Source: Ectothiorhodospira magna (GTDB lineage: Bacteria > Pseudomonadota > Gammaproteobacteria > Ectothiorhodospirales > Ectothiorhodospiraceae). From it: a stretch of DNA of 64,000 bases. The stretch lies in contig NZ_FOFO01000015.1 of the NCBI RefSeq assembly GCF_900110965.1, forward strand, positions 19,131-83,130, in the 5' to 3' direction. The translations under genes and the position numbers were made by a program. Shown piece after piece: positions 24,566 through 34,710 of the stretch (the first letter of the stretch is position 1; every line of letters starts with the position of its first letter). The notes beneath the pieces are model-generated. The model made no database searches. It saw only the letters and a program-made list of their open reading frames with translations, and was not told the DNA's origin.

Positions 24566-24757
24566 TTATTCGTCGTCCTGCTGATCCTTGGGCTTGATCA
24601 CCTGACGGCCACGGTAGAAACCATCGGCACTGATGTGGTGACGGCGATGGATCTCACCAGTGGTGGGTTCGGTGGACAGGGTGGGACCCTTGAGGGCGTC
24701 GTGGGAACGACGCATGCCCCGGCGGGAAGGGGTGGTGCGACCTTGTGCAACAGCCAT
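24566..24757 (-). CDS. rpmF: Ribosomal protein L32
   Basis: This 63-residue large-subunit ribosomal protein starts [20 protein letters not shown] and contains [20 protein letters not shown]. It is of the type lacking the four zinc-binding Cys residues found in some L32 proteins. It follows yceD, as in most gammaproteobacteria, but a terminator-like hairpin lies between the two genes and probably adjusts read-through. Confidence 0.96.
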   Translation of the reverse strand: MAVAQGRTTPSRRGMRRSHDALKGPTLSTEPTTGEIHRRHHISADGFYRGRQVIKPKDQQDDE

Positions 24758-24780
24758 GGTGTCATCTCCAGATCTATACT

Positions 24781-24828
24781 AAAAAAACATCAATGCCCCA
24801 CGGGTCCCGACCGGAACCCGGGGGGCAT
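24781..24828 (-). terminator. Terminator/attenuator hairpin between yceD and rpmF
   Basis: On the minus strand ATGCCCC (24828-24822) pairs with GGGGCAT (24799-24793) around a GC-rich inner stem (CCGGGTTCCGG / GACCCG region), and seven T follow at 24787-24781. It lies in the yceD-rpmF gap, so it would attenuate transcription entering rpmF unless a promoter follows. Confidence 0.6.
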
Positions 24829-24836
24829 GGGGTGTT

Positions 24837-25379
24837 TCAACTGTCTGCGTCCTGCCCGCCCTTGAGGCGACCCAGCACGGCAAACGGGTTGTTCTCCTGT
24901 TTTTGCGCCGCCTTCAGTTCCCGGTCATTGAACTCGGACCGAAAATGCGCCGCACAGGTCTGCGCCGGGTGCAGGGGCACCACCGGCAGGCACAGCATCA
25001 GTTCGTCTTCCACCAGCGCCGCCAGATTCAGGCGCTCATCGCCGACCACCAGCAGGTCTTCCTCGTCCAGGGCGCCGGCGGCCTGACGATCTTCCTGCAC
25101 CAGCCGCATCTCGAAACGACTGTCCACCGGCAACCTCATGGGTTCCAGGCAACGCTGGCACAGGGGAGCCAGTTCGGCCACCACATGGCCGGCCAGCCGG
25201 GGTCTGCCGGAGGGGCCGCGATCAAAGGTCAGTGCCACCCGGCACAGACCCCGGGCCGGCTCGCCCATCGCCACCGCCAGACGAGGCATGGCGGCCATAT
25301 CCAGTACGCCCTCCAGGACGCGGGACTTGTCCGCCAGGCGGAAGGGATCGACCAGTTCGGGTAGCAGGCTGTCGGACAT
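24837..25379 (-). CDS. yceD: DUF177 / YceD family protein
   Basis: This 180-residue protein of the YceD family is thought to take part in 23S rRNA or large-subunit maturation because it is nearly always next to rpmF. The family motif CQRCLEPMRLPVDSRF with paired Cys is present, as is the acidic DEEDLLVVGDERLNLAALVEDELMLCLP region with the later Cys in HPAQTCA. It heads the yceD-rpmF-plsX-fabH cluster. The divergent neighbour is pyruvate carboxylase, whereas in E. coli and many relatives the divergent neighbour is yceF directly; here yceF lies behind the two carboxylase genes. Confidence 0.9.
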   Translation of the reverse strand: MSDSLLPELVDPFRLADKSRVLEGVLDMAAMPRLAVAMGEPARGLCRVALTFDRGPSGRPRLAGHVVAELAPLCQRCLEPMRLPVDSRFEMRLVQEDRQAAGALDEEDLLVVGDERLNLAALVEDELMLCLPVVPLHPAQTCAAHFRSEFNDRELKAAQKQENNPFAVLGRLKGGQDADS

Positions 25380-25502
25380 AAGCGCGCAATTCTAAAGGCG
25401 TTCTCGCACCAGTGTCAAAAGCAATCTGCCCCCTTCTGCTTGAAAAGCCCCGCCCGGTTCAAGGATACTGAGGTCTTTGCTTATAACGTGCGGGATGCTT
25501 GC

Positions 25503-26921
25503 GTGATACACAAGTTACTGATTGCCAACCGCGGTGAGATCGCCGTCCGCATCATCCGTGCCTGCGCGGAAATGGGGATAACCTCGGTGGCGGTCTACAC
25601 CGACGCCGACCGCCACGGCCTCCATGTCAAGAAGGCCGATGAATCCTACTCCCTGGGCCCCGACTCCCTGGCCGGCTACCTGAACATTCATCGCCTGGTG
25701 AACGTGGCCCGCGGCGCCGGCTGTGACGCCATTCACCCCGGCTACGGTTTCCTGTCGGAGAATCCCCAGTTCGCCCAGAACTGCGCCCGGCGCGGCATCC
25801 GGTTCATCGGCCCGGAGGCGGAGATCATCCGCCGCATGGGCGACAAGATCGCCGCCCGGGAGGCCATGATCGCCGCCGGCGTCCCGGTGGTCCCCGGCAG
25901 CGAGGGCAACCTCAAGGATGTGGACGAGGCCGCCGTCCTGGCGGAAAAGATCGGCTATCCGGTCATGCTCAAGGCCACCAATGGCGGCGGTGGCCGGGGC
26001 ATCCGCCGCTGCGACGACGAGGCCGCCCTGCGCCACAACTATGAGCGGGTGCGTTCCGAGGCCACCAAGGCCTTCGGCAGCACCGAGATCTTCATGGAAA
26101 AGGCCATCGTCAATCCGCGCCATATCGAGGTGCAGATTCTGGCCGACCGCCACGGCAACGTGATTCACCTGTTCGAGCGCGACTGCTCCATCCAGCGCCG
26201 CCACCAGAAGCTGGTGGAGATTGCCCCCTCTCCCCAACTCTCCGAGGCCCAGCGCCGGGAGGTGGGCGAGCTGGCGGTACGGGCGGCCCGGGCGGTGAAC
26301 TATGAAAACGCCGGCACGGTGGAGTTCCTCATGGACGCCGACGGTCGCTTCTACTTCATGGAGATGAACACCCGGCTGCAGGTGGAACACCCGGTCACCG
26401 AAATGATCACCGGCGTGGATATCGTGCAGGAACAGATCCGCGTGGCCGCCGGACTGCCCCTCACCTACACCCAGGACCAGATCACCCGGCGTGGATTCGC
26501 GGTGGAGTTTCGCATCAACGCCGAGGATCCCAAGAACGACTTTCTACCCAGCTTTGGCCGCATCACCCGCTACTTCGCCCCCGGCGGACCGGGGGTGCGC
26601 ACCGACGGCGCCATCTACACCGGCTACCATATCCCCCCTCACTATGACTCCATGTGCGCCAAGCTCGTGGTCTGGGCCATGGACTGGGACAGCCTGATCC
26701 GCCGCGCCCGTCGTGCCCTGGGGGACATGGGGGTCTACGGGGTCAAGACCACCATCCCCTATCACCTGGAAATCCTCAACAGCGAAGCCTTCCGCCAGGG
26801 CAGTTTCGACACCGGTTATGTGGATGCCCATCCAGAACTGACCGATTACTCCGTGCGCCGCCCGACCCGGGAACTGGCTGCCGTCATCGCCGCCGCCATC
26901 ACGGCGCACAAGGGTCTTTAA
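25503..26921 (+). CDS. pycA: Pyruvate carboxylase subunit A (biotin carboxylase)
   Basis: This 472-residue biotin carboxylase loads CO2 from bicarbonate onto biotin using ATP. It shows KLLIANRGEIAVRIIRA, the ATP-grasp glycine loop ATNGGGGRGIR, FMEKAIVNPRHIEVQIL and the catalytic EMNTRLQVEHPVTEMITG. A GTG start is chosen, giving MIHKLLIANRGE; the open frame extends 21 codons upstream without similarity. TATAAC at 25482-25487 is a possible -10, which would make the leader very short. The gene is 18 bases before the carboxyltransferase/biotin-carrier gene, so the pair forms a two-subunit pyruvate carboxylase making oxaloacetate. AccC of acetyl-CoA carboxylase is the alternative, made less likely by the neighbour. 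Confidence 0.87.
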   Translation: MIHKLLIANRGEIAVRIIRACAEMGITSVAVYTDADRHGLHVKKADESYSLGPDSLAGYLNIHRLVNVARGAGCDAIHPGYGFLSENPQFAQNCARRGIRFIGPEAEIIRRMGDKIAAREAMIAAGVPVVPGSEGNLKDVDEAAVLAEKIGYPVMLKATNGGGGRGIRRCDDEAALRHNYERVRSEATKAFGSTEIFMEKAIVNPRHIEVQILADRHGNVIHLFERDCSIQRRHQKLVEIAPSPQLSEAQRREVGELAVRAARAVNYENAGTVEFLMDADGRFYFMEMNTRLQVEHPVTEMITGVDIVQEQIRVAAGLPLTYTQDQITRRGFAVEFRINAEDPKNDFLPSFGRITRYFAPGGPGVRTDGAIYTGYHIPPHYDSMCAKLVVWAMDWDSLIRRARRALGDMGVYGVKTTIPYHLEILNSEAFRQGSFDTGYVDAHPELTDYSVRRPTRELAAVIAAAITAHKGL

Positions 26922-26939
26922 GACAAAAGGTATTGATCG

Positions 26940-28766
26940 ATGTCCAAGAAGGTAACGATTACTGATCTGACCCTGCGTGACGGCCACCAGAGCCTGATCG
27001 CCACCCGCATGCGCACGGAAGACATGCTCCCCATCTGCGAGAAACTGGACGCGGTGGGATTCTGGTCCCTGGAAGTCTGGGGCGGCGCCACCTTCGATAC
27101 CTGCCTGCGGTTTCTGAAGGAAGACCCGTGGGAGCGCCTGCGCAAGCTGCGCGAGGCCCTGCCCAACACCCCCTTGCAGATGCTGCTGCGGGGCCAGAAC
27201 CTGCTGGGCTATCGCCATTACGCCGATGACGTGGTGCGGGATTTCGTCGCCCGCTGCGCCGACAACGGCATGGACGTCTTCCGCATCTTCGATGCCATGA
27301 ACGACACCCGCAACGTGCGCGTCTCCATCGAGGCGGTGAAAAAGGCGGGCAAGCACGCCCAGGGCGCCATCAGCTACACCACCAGCCCGGTGCATACCCT
27401 GGACCAGTTCGTGACCATGGCCCGGGAGATGGTGGAGATGGGCTGCAACAGCATCGCCATCAAGGACATGGCGGGTCTGCTCACCCCCCGGGCCGCCGGC
27501 GAACTCACCGCCGCCCTGGTGGACGCAGTGAAGGTGCCCGTGCACCTGCATACCCACGCCACCGCGGGCCTGTCCGAGATGTGCCACCTCAAGGCCATCG
27601 AAAACGGCTGCAGCAACATCAATACCGCCATGTCCGCCTTTGCTGGCGGCACCAGCCATGCCCCCACCGAGAGCATGGTGGCGGCACTGCGGGATACCGA
27701 GTACGACACCGGCCTGGACCTGAACCTGCTGCAGGAGATCGGCTTCTATTTCCGCGAGATCCGCAAGAAATACCACCAGTTCGAGAGCGAATACACCGGC
27801 GTGGATACCCGGGTGCAGACCACCCAGATCCCCGGCGGCATGATCTCCAACCTCATCAGCCAGCTCAAGGCCCAGGGCGCCCTGGACAAGGTGAACGCGG
27901 TGATGACCGAAATCCCGCGGGTGCGGGAGGATCTGGGCTATCCGCCCCTGGTCACCCCCACCTCCCAGATCGTGGGCACCCAGGCGGTGATGAACGTCCT
28001 CACCGAGTCCCGCTACAAGACCATCACCAACGAGGTGAAGCTCTATCTGCAGGGCCGCTACGGCCGTACCCCCGGCCACGTCAACAGCGTGGTCCGGCAA
28101 AAGGCCATCGGCCACGCCGACGTCATCGAGTGCCGGCCGGCGGACCTGCTGGAGGACGAAATGGACGCCCTGCGCGGCCAGATCGGCGAACTGGCCCATT
28201 CCGAGGAAGACGTCCTCATCTATGCCATGTTCCCCGAGATCGGCCGGGAGTTCCTGGAACAGCGCCGCGACGGCAAGCTGGTCCCCGAACCCCTGGAACC
28301 CCTGGGCGGCCAGGGCGAGGACAAGGTGGCCCCGGTGGAATTCAAGGCCACCCTGCACGGCGAGACCTACCACATCAAGCTCACCGGCACCGGCCACAAG
28401 CGGGACCACATGCGTCCCTTCTACGTGACCGTGGACGGCATGCCGGAAGAGATCGTCATCGAGACCCTGGACGAGATCCTGGTGGACGGGGACAACGGCG
28501 CCCGGCGCGGCGGTCCCCAGGGCAGCGGCCGCCCCCGGGCCACCAAGCCCGGCCATGTCACCACGTCCATGCCGGGCACCATCATCGACGTGCTGGTCAA
28601 GGAAGGGGATACGGTCAAGCCCGGTGACGGCGTGTTGATCCTGGAGGCCATGAAGATGGAAACCGAGGTCCAGGCCCCGGTGGGTGGCGTGGTCAAGGCC
28701 ATTCACGTGTCCAAGGGCGACAGCGTCAACCCGGATGATGCCCTGGTGGAAATCGAGGACGCCTGA
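26940..28766 (+). CDS. pycB: Pyruvate carboxylase subunit B (carboxyltransferase + biotin carrier; OadA-like)
   Basis: The 608-residue protein has an N-terminal HMGL-like TIM barrel ([20 protein letters not shown]; the metal-binding [11 protein letters not shown]; the carbamylated-Lys region [12 protein letters not shown]), a conserved carboxylase middle domain, and a C-terminal biotinyl domain with EAMKMETEV carrying the biotinylated Lys. The same architecture is used by the alpha subunit of the Na+-pumping oxaloacetate decarboxylase. Because pycA is adjacent and no membrane beta or gamma subunits are found, an anaplerotic pyruvate carboxylase is the better call. Its stop overlaps the start of yceF (TGATG). 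Confidence 0.87.
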   Translation: MSKKVTITDLTLRDGHQSLIATRMRTEDMLPICEKLDAVGFWSLEVWGGATFDTCLRFLKEDPWERLRKLREALPNTPLQMLLRGQNLLGYRHYADDVVRDFVARCADNGMDVFRIFDAMNDTRNVRVSIEAVKKAGKHAQGAISYTTSPVHTLDQFVTMAREMVEMGCNSIAIKDMAGLLTPRAAGELTAALVDAVKVPVHLHTHATAGLSEMCHLKAIENGCSNINTAMSAFAGGTSHAPTESMVAALRDTEYDTGLDLNLLQEIGFYFREIRKKYHQFESEYTGVDTRVQTTQIPGGMISNLISQLKAQGALDKVNAVMTEIPRVREDLGYPPLVTPTSQIVGTQAVMNVLTESRYKTITNEVKLYLQGRYGRTPGHVNSVVRQKAIGHADVIECRPADLLEDEMDALRGQIGELAHSEEDVLIYAMFPEIGREFLEQRRDGKLVPEPLEPLGGQGEDKVAPVEFKATLHGETYHIKLTGTGHKRDHMRPFYVTVDGMPEEIVIETLDEILVDGDNGARRGGPQGSGRPRATKPGHVTTSMPGTIIDVLVKEGDTVKPGDGVLILEAMKMETEVQAPVGGVVKAIHVSKGDSVNPDDALVEIEDA

Positions 28767-29377
28767 TGACGCGGGCGCCACGCACCCTGGTTCTGGCTTC
28801 TACCTCACCGTTCCGGCGCGCGCTGCTGGAACGGCTGGGGTTGCCGTTTTCGACTTGCGCCCCGGACGTGGATGAGACCCCCCGGCCGGGGGAGCCTCCC
28901 GCGGCCATGGTAGCCCGCCTGGCCCGGGCCAAGGCGGAAGCGGTCCGGGACCGCTTTCCCGGGGCCCTCATCATCGGCTCGGACCAGTGCGCGGAACTCG
29001 ATGGAAAGATACTGGGCAAACCCGGCAATCATGAACGGGCCGTCGCCCAGTTGAGCGCGGCCTCGGGGCGCAGCGTGGCCTTTCATACCGGATTGTGCCT
29101 GCTGGATGCCGAAAGCGGTGAGAGACAGGAGGCAGTGGAGCCCTTCCGGGTACACTTTCGCACCCTGGGCCGGGAAGAGATCGAGGATTACGTGCGTCGG
29201 GAACAGCCCTACGGCTGCGCCGGCAGCTTCAAGTCGGAAGGTCTGGGGATTGCCCTGTTCGAGCGCCTGGAGGGGGATGACCCCACGGCCCTGATCGGGC
29301 TACCCCTGATTGCCCTGTGCCGAATGCTGGCCCAAGCCCACAGACCGGTACTCAATCCGGGGACTTTCCGCCGATGA
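28766..29377 (+). CDS. yceF: Maf-family nucleotide pyrophosphatase YceF
   Basis: This 203-residue house-cleaning enzyme hydrolyses non-canonical nucleoside triphosphates; the YceF branch prefers 7-methyl-GTP. It shows [28 protein letters not shown], the catalytic [16 protein letters not shown] (YceF has SDQ where other Maf enzymes have D-T), and [19 protein letters not shown]. It is cotranscribed with pycAB through a one-base overlap. In many gammaproteobacteria yceF is directly divergent from yceD, so pycAB appears to have been inserted into that junction. Confidence 0.9.
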   Translation: MTRAPRTLVLASTSPFRRALLERLGLPFSTCAPDVDETPRPGEPPAAMVARLARAKAEAVRDRFPGALIIGSDQCAELDGKILGKPGNHERAVAQLSAASGRSVAFHTGLCLLDAESGERQEAVEPFRVHFRTLGREEIEDYVRREQPYGCAGSFKSEGLGIALFERLEGDDPTALIGLPLIALCRMLAQAHRPVLNPGTFRR

Positions 29378-29390
29378 TGATTGTGTCAAA

Positions 29391-29413
29391 GGGCGGATTT
29401 CATTAATCTGCCC
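29391..29413 (+). repeat. Hairpin after yceF
   Basis: GGGCGGATT and AATCTGCCC form a 9-bp stem with one G-U pair in plus-strand RNA around TCATT, 14 bases after the yceF stop. No T-run follows. It is perhaps a weak terminator. Confidence 0.35.
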
Positions 29414-29478
29414 AGCGCCTGGGCGCCCTGGCCGCCCGTCTTTCAGCCGCAACAGAAGAACACCCGGGAGTTTCAGAC

Positions 29479-30306
29479 ATGCAAGCCGAGGCCGGCCTCC
29501 GCGCCCGAGTGGGCGCCTTCATCGAATCGGCGCCAATCCAGCGCCTGATCATCACCCTGATCCTGATCAATGCCGCCATTCTGGGTCTGGCCACCTCGCC
29601 TGCCCTGATGGAAAAAACCGGCCCCTGGCTGATGTATGCCGACCGGATCATTCTTGGAATATTTGTGGTGGAAATCCTGCTCAAGCTCTACGCCCAGGGC
29701 CTGAGCTTCTTCCGCCGCCCCTGGAACGTGTTTGATTTTTTGGTGATCACCATTGCCCTGATTCCCACCACCGGCCCCCTGGCGGTACTGCGGGTGCTGC
29801 GCGTCCTGCGCCTGGTGTCCATGGTGCCCAAGCTGCGCTTCATCGTCGAGGCACTGCTCAAGGCCATTCCCGGCATCCTGTCCATTTTCGCCCTGCTGAT
29901 CCTGCTGTTTTATGTGTTTGCAGTGATCGCCACCGGCCTGTTTGGTCAGGCTTACCCGGACTGGTTCGGCCATCTGGGACGGGCCATGTACACCCTGTTC
30001 CAGGTGATGACCCTGGAAAGCTGGTCCATGGGCATCTCCCGTCCCGTGATGGAAACCTTCCCCTGGGCCTGGCTGTTCTTCGTGCCTTTCATTCTGATTG
30101 CCACGTTCACCATGCTCAACCTATTCATCGCCATCATCGTGAATACCATGCAGTCCATGCAGGAGGAACAGCAGAAATTCGAGCATGAGGCCATCGGCGA
30201 GGTGGTACACGCGGAAAACGCCCAGCTCCATGAAGACCTCAAGGCCCTGCGCCAGGAAATAGCATCCCTGCGCCAGGAAATATCCCAATTGCGCCGGGAA
30301 GATTAG
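29479..30306 (+). CDS. Bacterial voltage-gated sodium channel (NaChBac/BacNav family)
   Basis: This 275-residue six-helix channel subunit would form a homotetramer that admits Na+ on depolarisation. S1-S3 fill residues 20-95. S4 has Arg at 105, 108 and 111 in the three-residue pattern [19 protein letters not shown]5 and the pore follow, and the selectivity filter is TLESWSM (178-184), with the high-field Glu typical of Na+-selective channels. S6 leads into a C-terminal coiled coil ([19 protein letters not shown]) that holds the tetramer. Relatives are known from haloalkaliphiles such as Alkalilimnicola. The next gene, 44 bases on with no terminator, encodes a chemoreceptor, recalling the Bacillus NavBP-chemotaxis link. 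Confidence 0.93.
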   Translation: MQAEAGLRARVGAFIESAPIQRLIITLILINAAILGLATSPALMEKTGPWLMYADRIILGIFVVEILLKLYAQGLSFFRRPWNVFDFLVITIALIPTTGPLAVLRVLRVLRLVSMVPKLRFIVEALLKAIPGILSIFALLILLFYVFAVIATGLFGQAYPDWFGHLGRAMYTLFQVMTLESWSMGISRPVMETFPWAWLFFVPFILIATFTMLNLFIAIIVNTMQSMQEEQQKFEHEAIGEVVHAENAQLHEDLKALRQEIASLRQEISQLRRED

Positions 30307-30349
30307 CGGCGGATGGGGCGGTAATCGACCCATACATTGGAGGAGAAGC

Positions 30350-32302
30350 ATGACAAGACGCCTGGTACTTGCCGTGCTGCTGACCGGCGGAATATGCTTG
30401 TTGCTGGGTTTGTTCTATGTTCAATGGCTGCGCACTGCGCTTGAGCAGGAAGTTATTGAATATAATGGCAATTATCTGGCCACCCTGCTGGAAGAACGCC
30501 TCAAGAGCAAGGAGGAATTCGGTATTGGGGTCAGTGTCATGCTGGCCCAGGATCCCGACCTCAGTGACGCCTATCTGTTCGGCAATCGGGATCAAAGCCA
30601 TCAAATCCTCACGGATATCCTGGACACCTTCCGGACCACCACCAACTATCGGGGACTGAGGGTGCAGATCCATACCGAGGAAGGGATGTCCTGGCAACGT
30701 AGCTGGGCGCCGGACCAATTTGGTGATGATCTGCGTTTTCGATCCAGTATCCAAAGGATGCTCAGCGAACAGCGGCCCTTCGCCACACTCAACGAAACGG
30801 GCCGGGCCGGTTACGCCATCCGCGCCCTGGCCCCCATCATGGAGGAGGGGGTGTACCGTGGCAGTCTGGAGTTGTTGCAAGGGGTGGGAAGCATCAGTCG
30901 GGATTTCGAGGCCGATGGCGCCGCCTATATTCTGCTGTTATCGCCCAATGCCCTGGAAGATAGCCCTGGTATTGCCGGTAACCGGCGTGTCGGGGAGTAT
31001 TTCGTCGCCAATAATGCCTGGTTCAATGCCTATACCATGGCGTTCGCCGAAACCCTGGACCTGGCCCGGTTGCGGGCTGACGGTCATGATCTGGGGCAGA
31101 GCTGGTTTGGGGTTCGGGTCCCCGTGATCAACGACCGGGGAGAAACCATCGGAATGCATGTGATCGGTATGCCCGCCGAGGTACTGCGGGAACAGATCAC
31201 CGATGCCACGCGGTCTGCATGGATGTTTCTTGGCCTGATCGCCCTGTTGGTGATCCTGATGGGACCGATCATTGCACTGCTGGTGCAGCGCAGCATAGTA
31301 CGTCCCATCCGCAATAGTGTGCATTGCATCCGTCGCATGGAGCAGGACATGGACCTGCGGTTGCCGGTCCAGGGCAATGACGAACTGGCGGTGCTCTCCC
31401 GCTCCTTCAATCACTATGCAGATAACCTGCAGGACATCCTGGGGCGAATCTCCAAAACCTCCACCACCTTGAGCGGTGCAGCCGATGCCCTGGTGAGCCA
31501 TTCCCGGCAAGGGCTGGATCTGGTCAGGCAGCAGCAGCAGGAAACCCAGTTGGTGGCCTCCGCCAGTGTGGAAATGGCGGCTTCTGCCAGCGAAATGTCC
31601 CAACATGCACAAAGTACCCAGGATGCCGCAGAAGAGGCCTTGTCCTCTGCCGAGAACGGGATTCGCCTGGTGGCGGATACCGCCAATGCCATCGAGGCCC
31701 TGGCAGCCAACATGCGAGGCATGCTGGATGTCATCCAGCGTCTGGATCAGGGAAGCCAGAGTATCGGCAAGGTACTGGAGACCATTGCGGAAATTGCCGA
31801 TCAGACCAATCTGCTGGCCTTGAATGCGGCCATCGAAGCAGCCCGGGCTGGAGAACATGGGCGGGGATTTGCCGTGGTGGCCGATGAAGTTCGTCGGCTG
31901 GCCAGCAAGACCCAGAATTCCACCAGCGAGATCTATGCCATCATCAAGGAGTTGCAAAGCTCCGTATCCGATGTGACCGACGCCATTGACCGGGGACAGA
32001 CCGAGGCGGAAACCTGTGTTTCCCGTGCCCATGAAGCCAGTGACAGTCTGGGGGCCATCAAGCAGACGGTGGCCGGGGTAAACGAACAGGGCACCCAGAT
32101 CGCGCTGTCAGCCCGTGAGCAGAATCATGTGGCCGACGAGGTGAGCCGGAATATTGTTCGCATCAACACCCTGGCCGATGATAATGGCCAGGCAGCCGAA
32201 CAGGTTCTGGAGATTGCCCAACGCCTTGAGGCCAGTGCGGATGATCTCAAGCAGTTGCTTGCAGCCCAACTGGCCCGACCAGCAGGCGCTGTCGCCAGGT
32301 AA
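30350..32302 (+). CDS. Methyl-accepting chemotaxis protein with large periplasmic sensor
   Basis: This 650-residue chemoreceptor has TM1 at about 5-25, a periplasmic region of some 255 residues that probably holds a double-Cache-like sensor ([37 protein letters not shown]), TM2 at about 285-308, HAMP ([18 protein letters not shown]) and a long cytoplasmic signalling hairpin. The tip contains [20 protein letters not shown], the CheA/CheW contact. No CheR-docking pentapeptide is evident at the C-terminus. The ligand is unknown. It has a strong GGAGGAG site and follows the Na+ channel gene with no terminator, so co-expression is likely and sodium- or pH-linked sensing is a reasonable hypothesis. 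Confidence 0.9.
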   Translation: MTRRLVLAVLLTGGICLLLGLFYVQWLRTALEQEVIEYNGNYLATLLEERLKSKEEFGIGVSVMLAQDPDLSDAYLFGNRDQSHQILTDILDTFRTTTNYRGLRVQIHTEEGMSWQRSWAPDQFGDDLRFRSSIQRMLSEQRPFATLNETGRAGYAIRALAPIMEEGVYRGSLELLQGVGSISRDFEADGAAYILLLSPNALEDSPGIAGNRRVGEYFVANNAWFNAYTMAFAETLDLARLRADGHDLGQSWFGVRVPVINDRGETIGMHVIGMPAEVLREQITDATRSAWMFLGLIALLVILMGPIIALLVQRSIVRPIRNSVHCIRRMEQDMDLRLPVQGNDELAVLSRSFNHYADNLQDILGRISKTSTTLSGAADALVSHSRQGLDLVRQQQQETQLVASASVEMAASASEMSQHAQSTQDAAEEALSSAENGIRLVADTANAIEALAANMRGMLDVIQRLDQGSQSIGKVLETIAEIADQTNLLALNAAIEAARAGEHGRGFAVVADEVRRLASKTQNSTSEIYAIIKELQSSVSDVTDAIDRGQTEAETCVSRAHEASDSLGAIKQTVAGVNEQGTQIALSAREQNHVADEVSRNIVRINTLADDNGQAAEQVLEIAQRLEASADDLKQLLAAQLARPAGAVAR

Positions 32303-32371
32303 CGGGGAGATGCCCATTTTGCCCAGGCATGGCGTACCATAACAGCCTCGAAGCATTTTTCCGGGATTGAA

Positions 32372-34042
32372 ATGATGACCGATCAAACCCCTCAGGATTC
32401 TTCCCCCACCTGGCTGGCGCTCCACGTCGACGAGGAAGATCACCGGCTCATTGCCCGTGTCACTGCCCTGCCGGAGCAGGGCGCCGCTTCGGCCGCTGTC
32501 ATGGAACACATCACCAATGCGGGGTTTGGCACCTGGGTCATATCCGATAGCGCCATTAAGGATCTGGTCAATGCTGTGGCCAAGGCAGACCCCTCCCTGG
32601 ATCAGCGGACCTTCTGTCTGGCTCGACGCCATGACGGTAAATTTAACCTGACCATAGACCCAAAACGGGAGCAGGTGGTCTTGAACATCGAACCACCACG
32701 AGGTGGCCAGCCGGTGACCGAGGTGATGGTACGGGAAAGAATGGCCGCCAAAAGTGTGGTCCACGGCATTGACGAAGATGCCTTGACCCGGGCTGTGCTG
32801 CTGGGGGAACAAGACCCCATGGAGGTGGTCATTGCCCGCGCCACCCCACCGGCCCATGGTAGCGATACGGTGTTTGAATCCCTGATCCCCAAGGCCCGGC
32901 GCCGGATGCCCCATATTGATGAGCGAGGTCGGGCAGATTACCGGGATTTGGGAGAGGTGCCCCAGGTCAAACCCGGCACCCCTCTGGTGCGCCGACATCC
33001 GGCCACGGCGGGCGTCCCTGGGGTCAACGTTCTGGGGCAGGCGATTCCGGCCCGCTCTGGCCGGGAGTTTCCCTTTTCCAGCAAGCTGCGCAACGTGGTT
33101 CCCAGCGCCGATGACCCTGCGGTGCTGGAGTCCACCCTCCATGGCATACCGGTGCTGATTCCCCGTGGGGCCATGGTGGAAGAATCCCTGGAAGTGGACA
33201 AGGTGGACCTGTCTTCGGGCAACCTCAGCTTTGAAGGCAGTGTATTGATCCGGGGTGATGTGGTCTCCGGTATGAAGGTGACCGCCAGTGGTGACATTCT
33301 GGTCAACGGCATGGTGGAAGGTGCAATACTGGAAGCCGGCGGAGATATTCAGATCAAGCGAGGCGTGGTTGGCCAATTGCATCAGGATGAGACCCATGAA
33401 GGCAAGTCCCGCCCCACCGCACGGCTCAAGGCCAAGGGCACGGTCAGTTCCCGATTCATCGAAAATGCCTGGGTAGAAGCAGACCATGTGCTCATCCATG
33501 AGCAGATGGTCCATTGCCAGATCAGTGCCACCCATGAGGTGACGGTGGGCGGCACCGGGGCACGTAAAGGACAGATCGTGGGTGGCTCCATCCGGGCTGG
33601 AGAACAGATTGAATGCCACATGCTCGGTTCCCCCACAGCACCCCAAACCCAGGTGGTGGTGGGCGCTGATCCCAAGCTGCGGGATCAGCTGGCAGAACTG
33701 GAGCAACGCCTCGATGCACAGCATCATCTGGCAGAGGAATTGGTGCGTACCCTGAATTTTGTCCAGCAACATCCTGAACGGGTCGCGGCGGACTTCAAGA
33801 CTCGTGCCACCAATACCCTGGCCGAGGTGGAAGGCCATGTGCAGGAACTGGAGCAGGAAAAAGCGCAGTTGCTGGAACAGATGGCGCGTTTTCAGGATGC
33901 CACCATTGTGGTCCAGCGGCGGATCTACAGTGGGGTTGAAGTCTGCATTGGCGACAAGGTCAGACGGATTGAAGCAGAAACACTAGGGGGGGTATTCAAG
34001 TTGCAGGAGGGTGAAGTCATCCTGGACCATGCGCCTGGATGA
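32372..34042 (+). CDS. FapA / DUF342 family protein
   Basis: This 556-residue cytoplasmic protein of the FapA (DUF342) family consists of an N-terminal alpha/beta region, a central right-handed beta-helix (SGNLSFEGSVLIRGDVVSGM, ASGDILVNGMVEGAILEAGG, then QIVGGSIRAGEQIECHMLGS), a coiled coil (about 440-515) and a short C-terminal beta segment. Similar central repeats occur in bactofilins and in MinC, so it may assemble by beta-helix stacking. In Vibrio a FapA protein affects glucose uptake and adaptation; its molecular role here is unknown. It starts 69 bases after the chemoreceptor on the same strand. Confidence 0.85.
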   Translation: MMTDQTPQDSSPTWLALHVDEEDHRLIARVTALPEQGAASAAVMEHITNAGFGTWVISDSAIKDLVNAVAKADPSLDQRTFCLARRHDGKFNLTIDPKREQVVLNIEPPRGGQPVTEVMVRERMAAKSVVHGIDEDALTRAVLLGEQDPMEVVIARATPPAHGSDTVFESLIPKARRRMPHIDERGRADYRDLGEVPQVKPGTPLVRRHPATAGVPGVNVLGQAIPARSGREFPFSSKLRNVVPSADDPAVLESTLHGIPVLIPRGAMVEESLEVDKVDLSSGNLSFEGSVLIRGDVVSGMKVTASGDILVNGMVEGAILEAGGDIQIKRGVVGQLHQDETHEGKSRPTARLKAKGTVSSRFIENAWVEADHVLIHEQMVHCQISATHEVTVGGTGARKGQIVGGSIRAGEQIECHMLGSPTAPQTQVVVGADPKLRDQLAELEQRLDAQHHLAEELVRTLNFVQQHPERVAADFKTRATNTLAEVEGHVQELEQEKAQLLEQMARFQDATIVVQRRIYSGVEVCIGDKVRRIEAETLGGVFKLQEGEVILDHAPG

Positions 34043-34137
34043 TCCCTCGCACCGGATGTTTTCATCCACCAGAGTGGTCTCTTGGTTAGAATCGACACCG
34101 TACTGTCCATCTATCGCCAACAAGGGAGCAATAATTC

Positions 34138-34710
34138 GTGACTGTCGTACTCGTTCTGGGCTTGATGATGTTTTTGGGGGTACATTCCCTGCGTATTTTT
34201 GCCGATGACTGGCGCAGCGCACGCATTGCGCAATGGGGAGAAAAGGGCTGGATGGCCTTTGCCGGCGCGGTCTCCCTGGTGGGTTTTATCCTGATCATCT
34301 GGGGCTATGCCCAGGCCGGTCCCATTCATGTGTGGTCTCCTCCGGCATGGCTGCACCATGTCACCGCCCTGTTATCCCTGCTGTCCTTGATCATTCTGGC
34401 TGCCGCCTTTGTGCCGAACAACCACATCAAGGCAGCGGTCAAGCATCCCATGGTCATTGCGGTCAAAACCTGGGCGGCGGGTCATCTGCTCTATAACGGC
34501 ATGCTGGCGGATATCCTGCTGTTTGGAGGCTTCCTGGTGTGGTCCGTGCTGTGTTTCCGTTCCCTGCGCCAACGTGATCAGGCTCAGGGTTTTGTCCCCG
34601 TTGCCGCTAACATCAAAGGAACCGCAGTGACGGTCGTAGCTGGTCTGATCGGTTACCTGGCGTTCGCCTTCTTCCTCCATGAGTGGCTGATCGGCGTGCC
34701 CGTCAGATAA
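34138..34710 (+). CDS. NnrU family membrane protein
   Basis: This 190-residue inner-membrane protein has five or so helices and the NnrU family marks: FLGVHSLRIFADDWR at the N-terminus, SPPAWLHHV, NNHIKAAVKHPM and AAGHLLYNGMLADILLFGGFLVW. NnrU was first described near nitrite/nitric-oxide reductase genes, but most members occur elsewhere. It is related to isoprenoid-modifying membrane enzymes such as 15-cis-zeta-carotene isomerase, so a small-molecule role is possible. Translation begins at GTG. It is encoded 95 bases after the FapA gene, and no denitrification genes are nearby. Confidence 0.88.
   Translation: MTVVLVLGLMMFLGVHSLRIFADDWRSARIAQWGEKGWMAFAGAVSLVGFILIIWGYAQAGPIHVWSPPAWLHHVTALLSLLSLIILAAAFVPNNHIKAAVKHPMVIAVKTWAAGHLLYNGMLADILLFGGFLVWSVLCFRSLRQRDQAQGFVPVAANIKGTAVTVVAGLIGYLAFAFFLHEWLIGVPVR

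Noticed and set aside
26940..28766. Na+-pumping oxaloacetate decarboxylase alpha subunit
   Set aside because: No membrane beta or gamma subunit genes are adjacent, while a biotin carboxylase gene is, so pyruvate carboxylase is preferred.
26544..28781. Long minus-strand open frame (745 codons) opposite pycA/pycB
   Set aside because: It lies wholly antisense to two confidently identified carboxylase genes, is rich in His/Gly/Ala as expected of a GC-rich shadow frame, and shows no domain.
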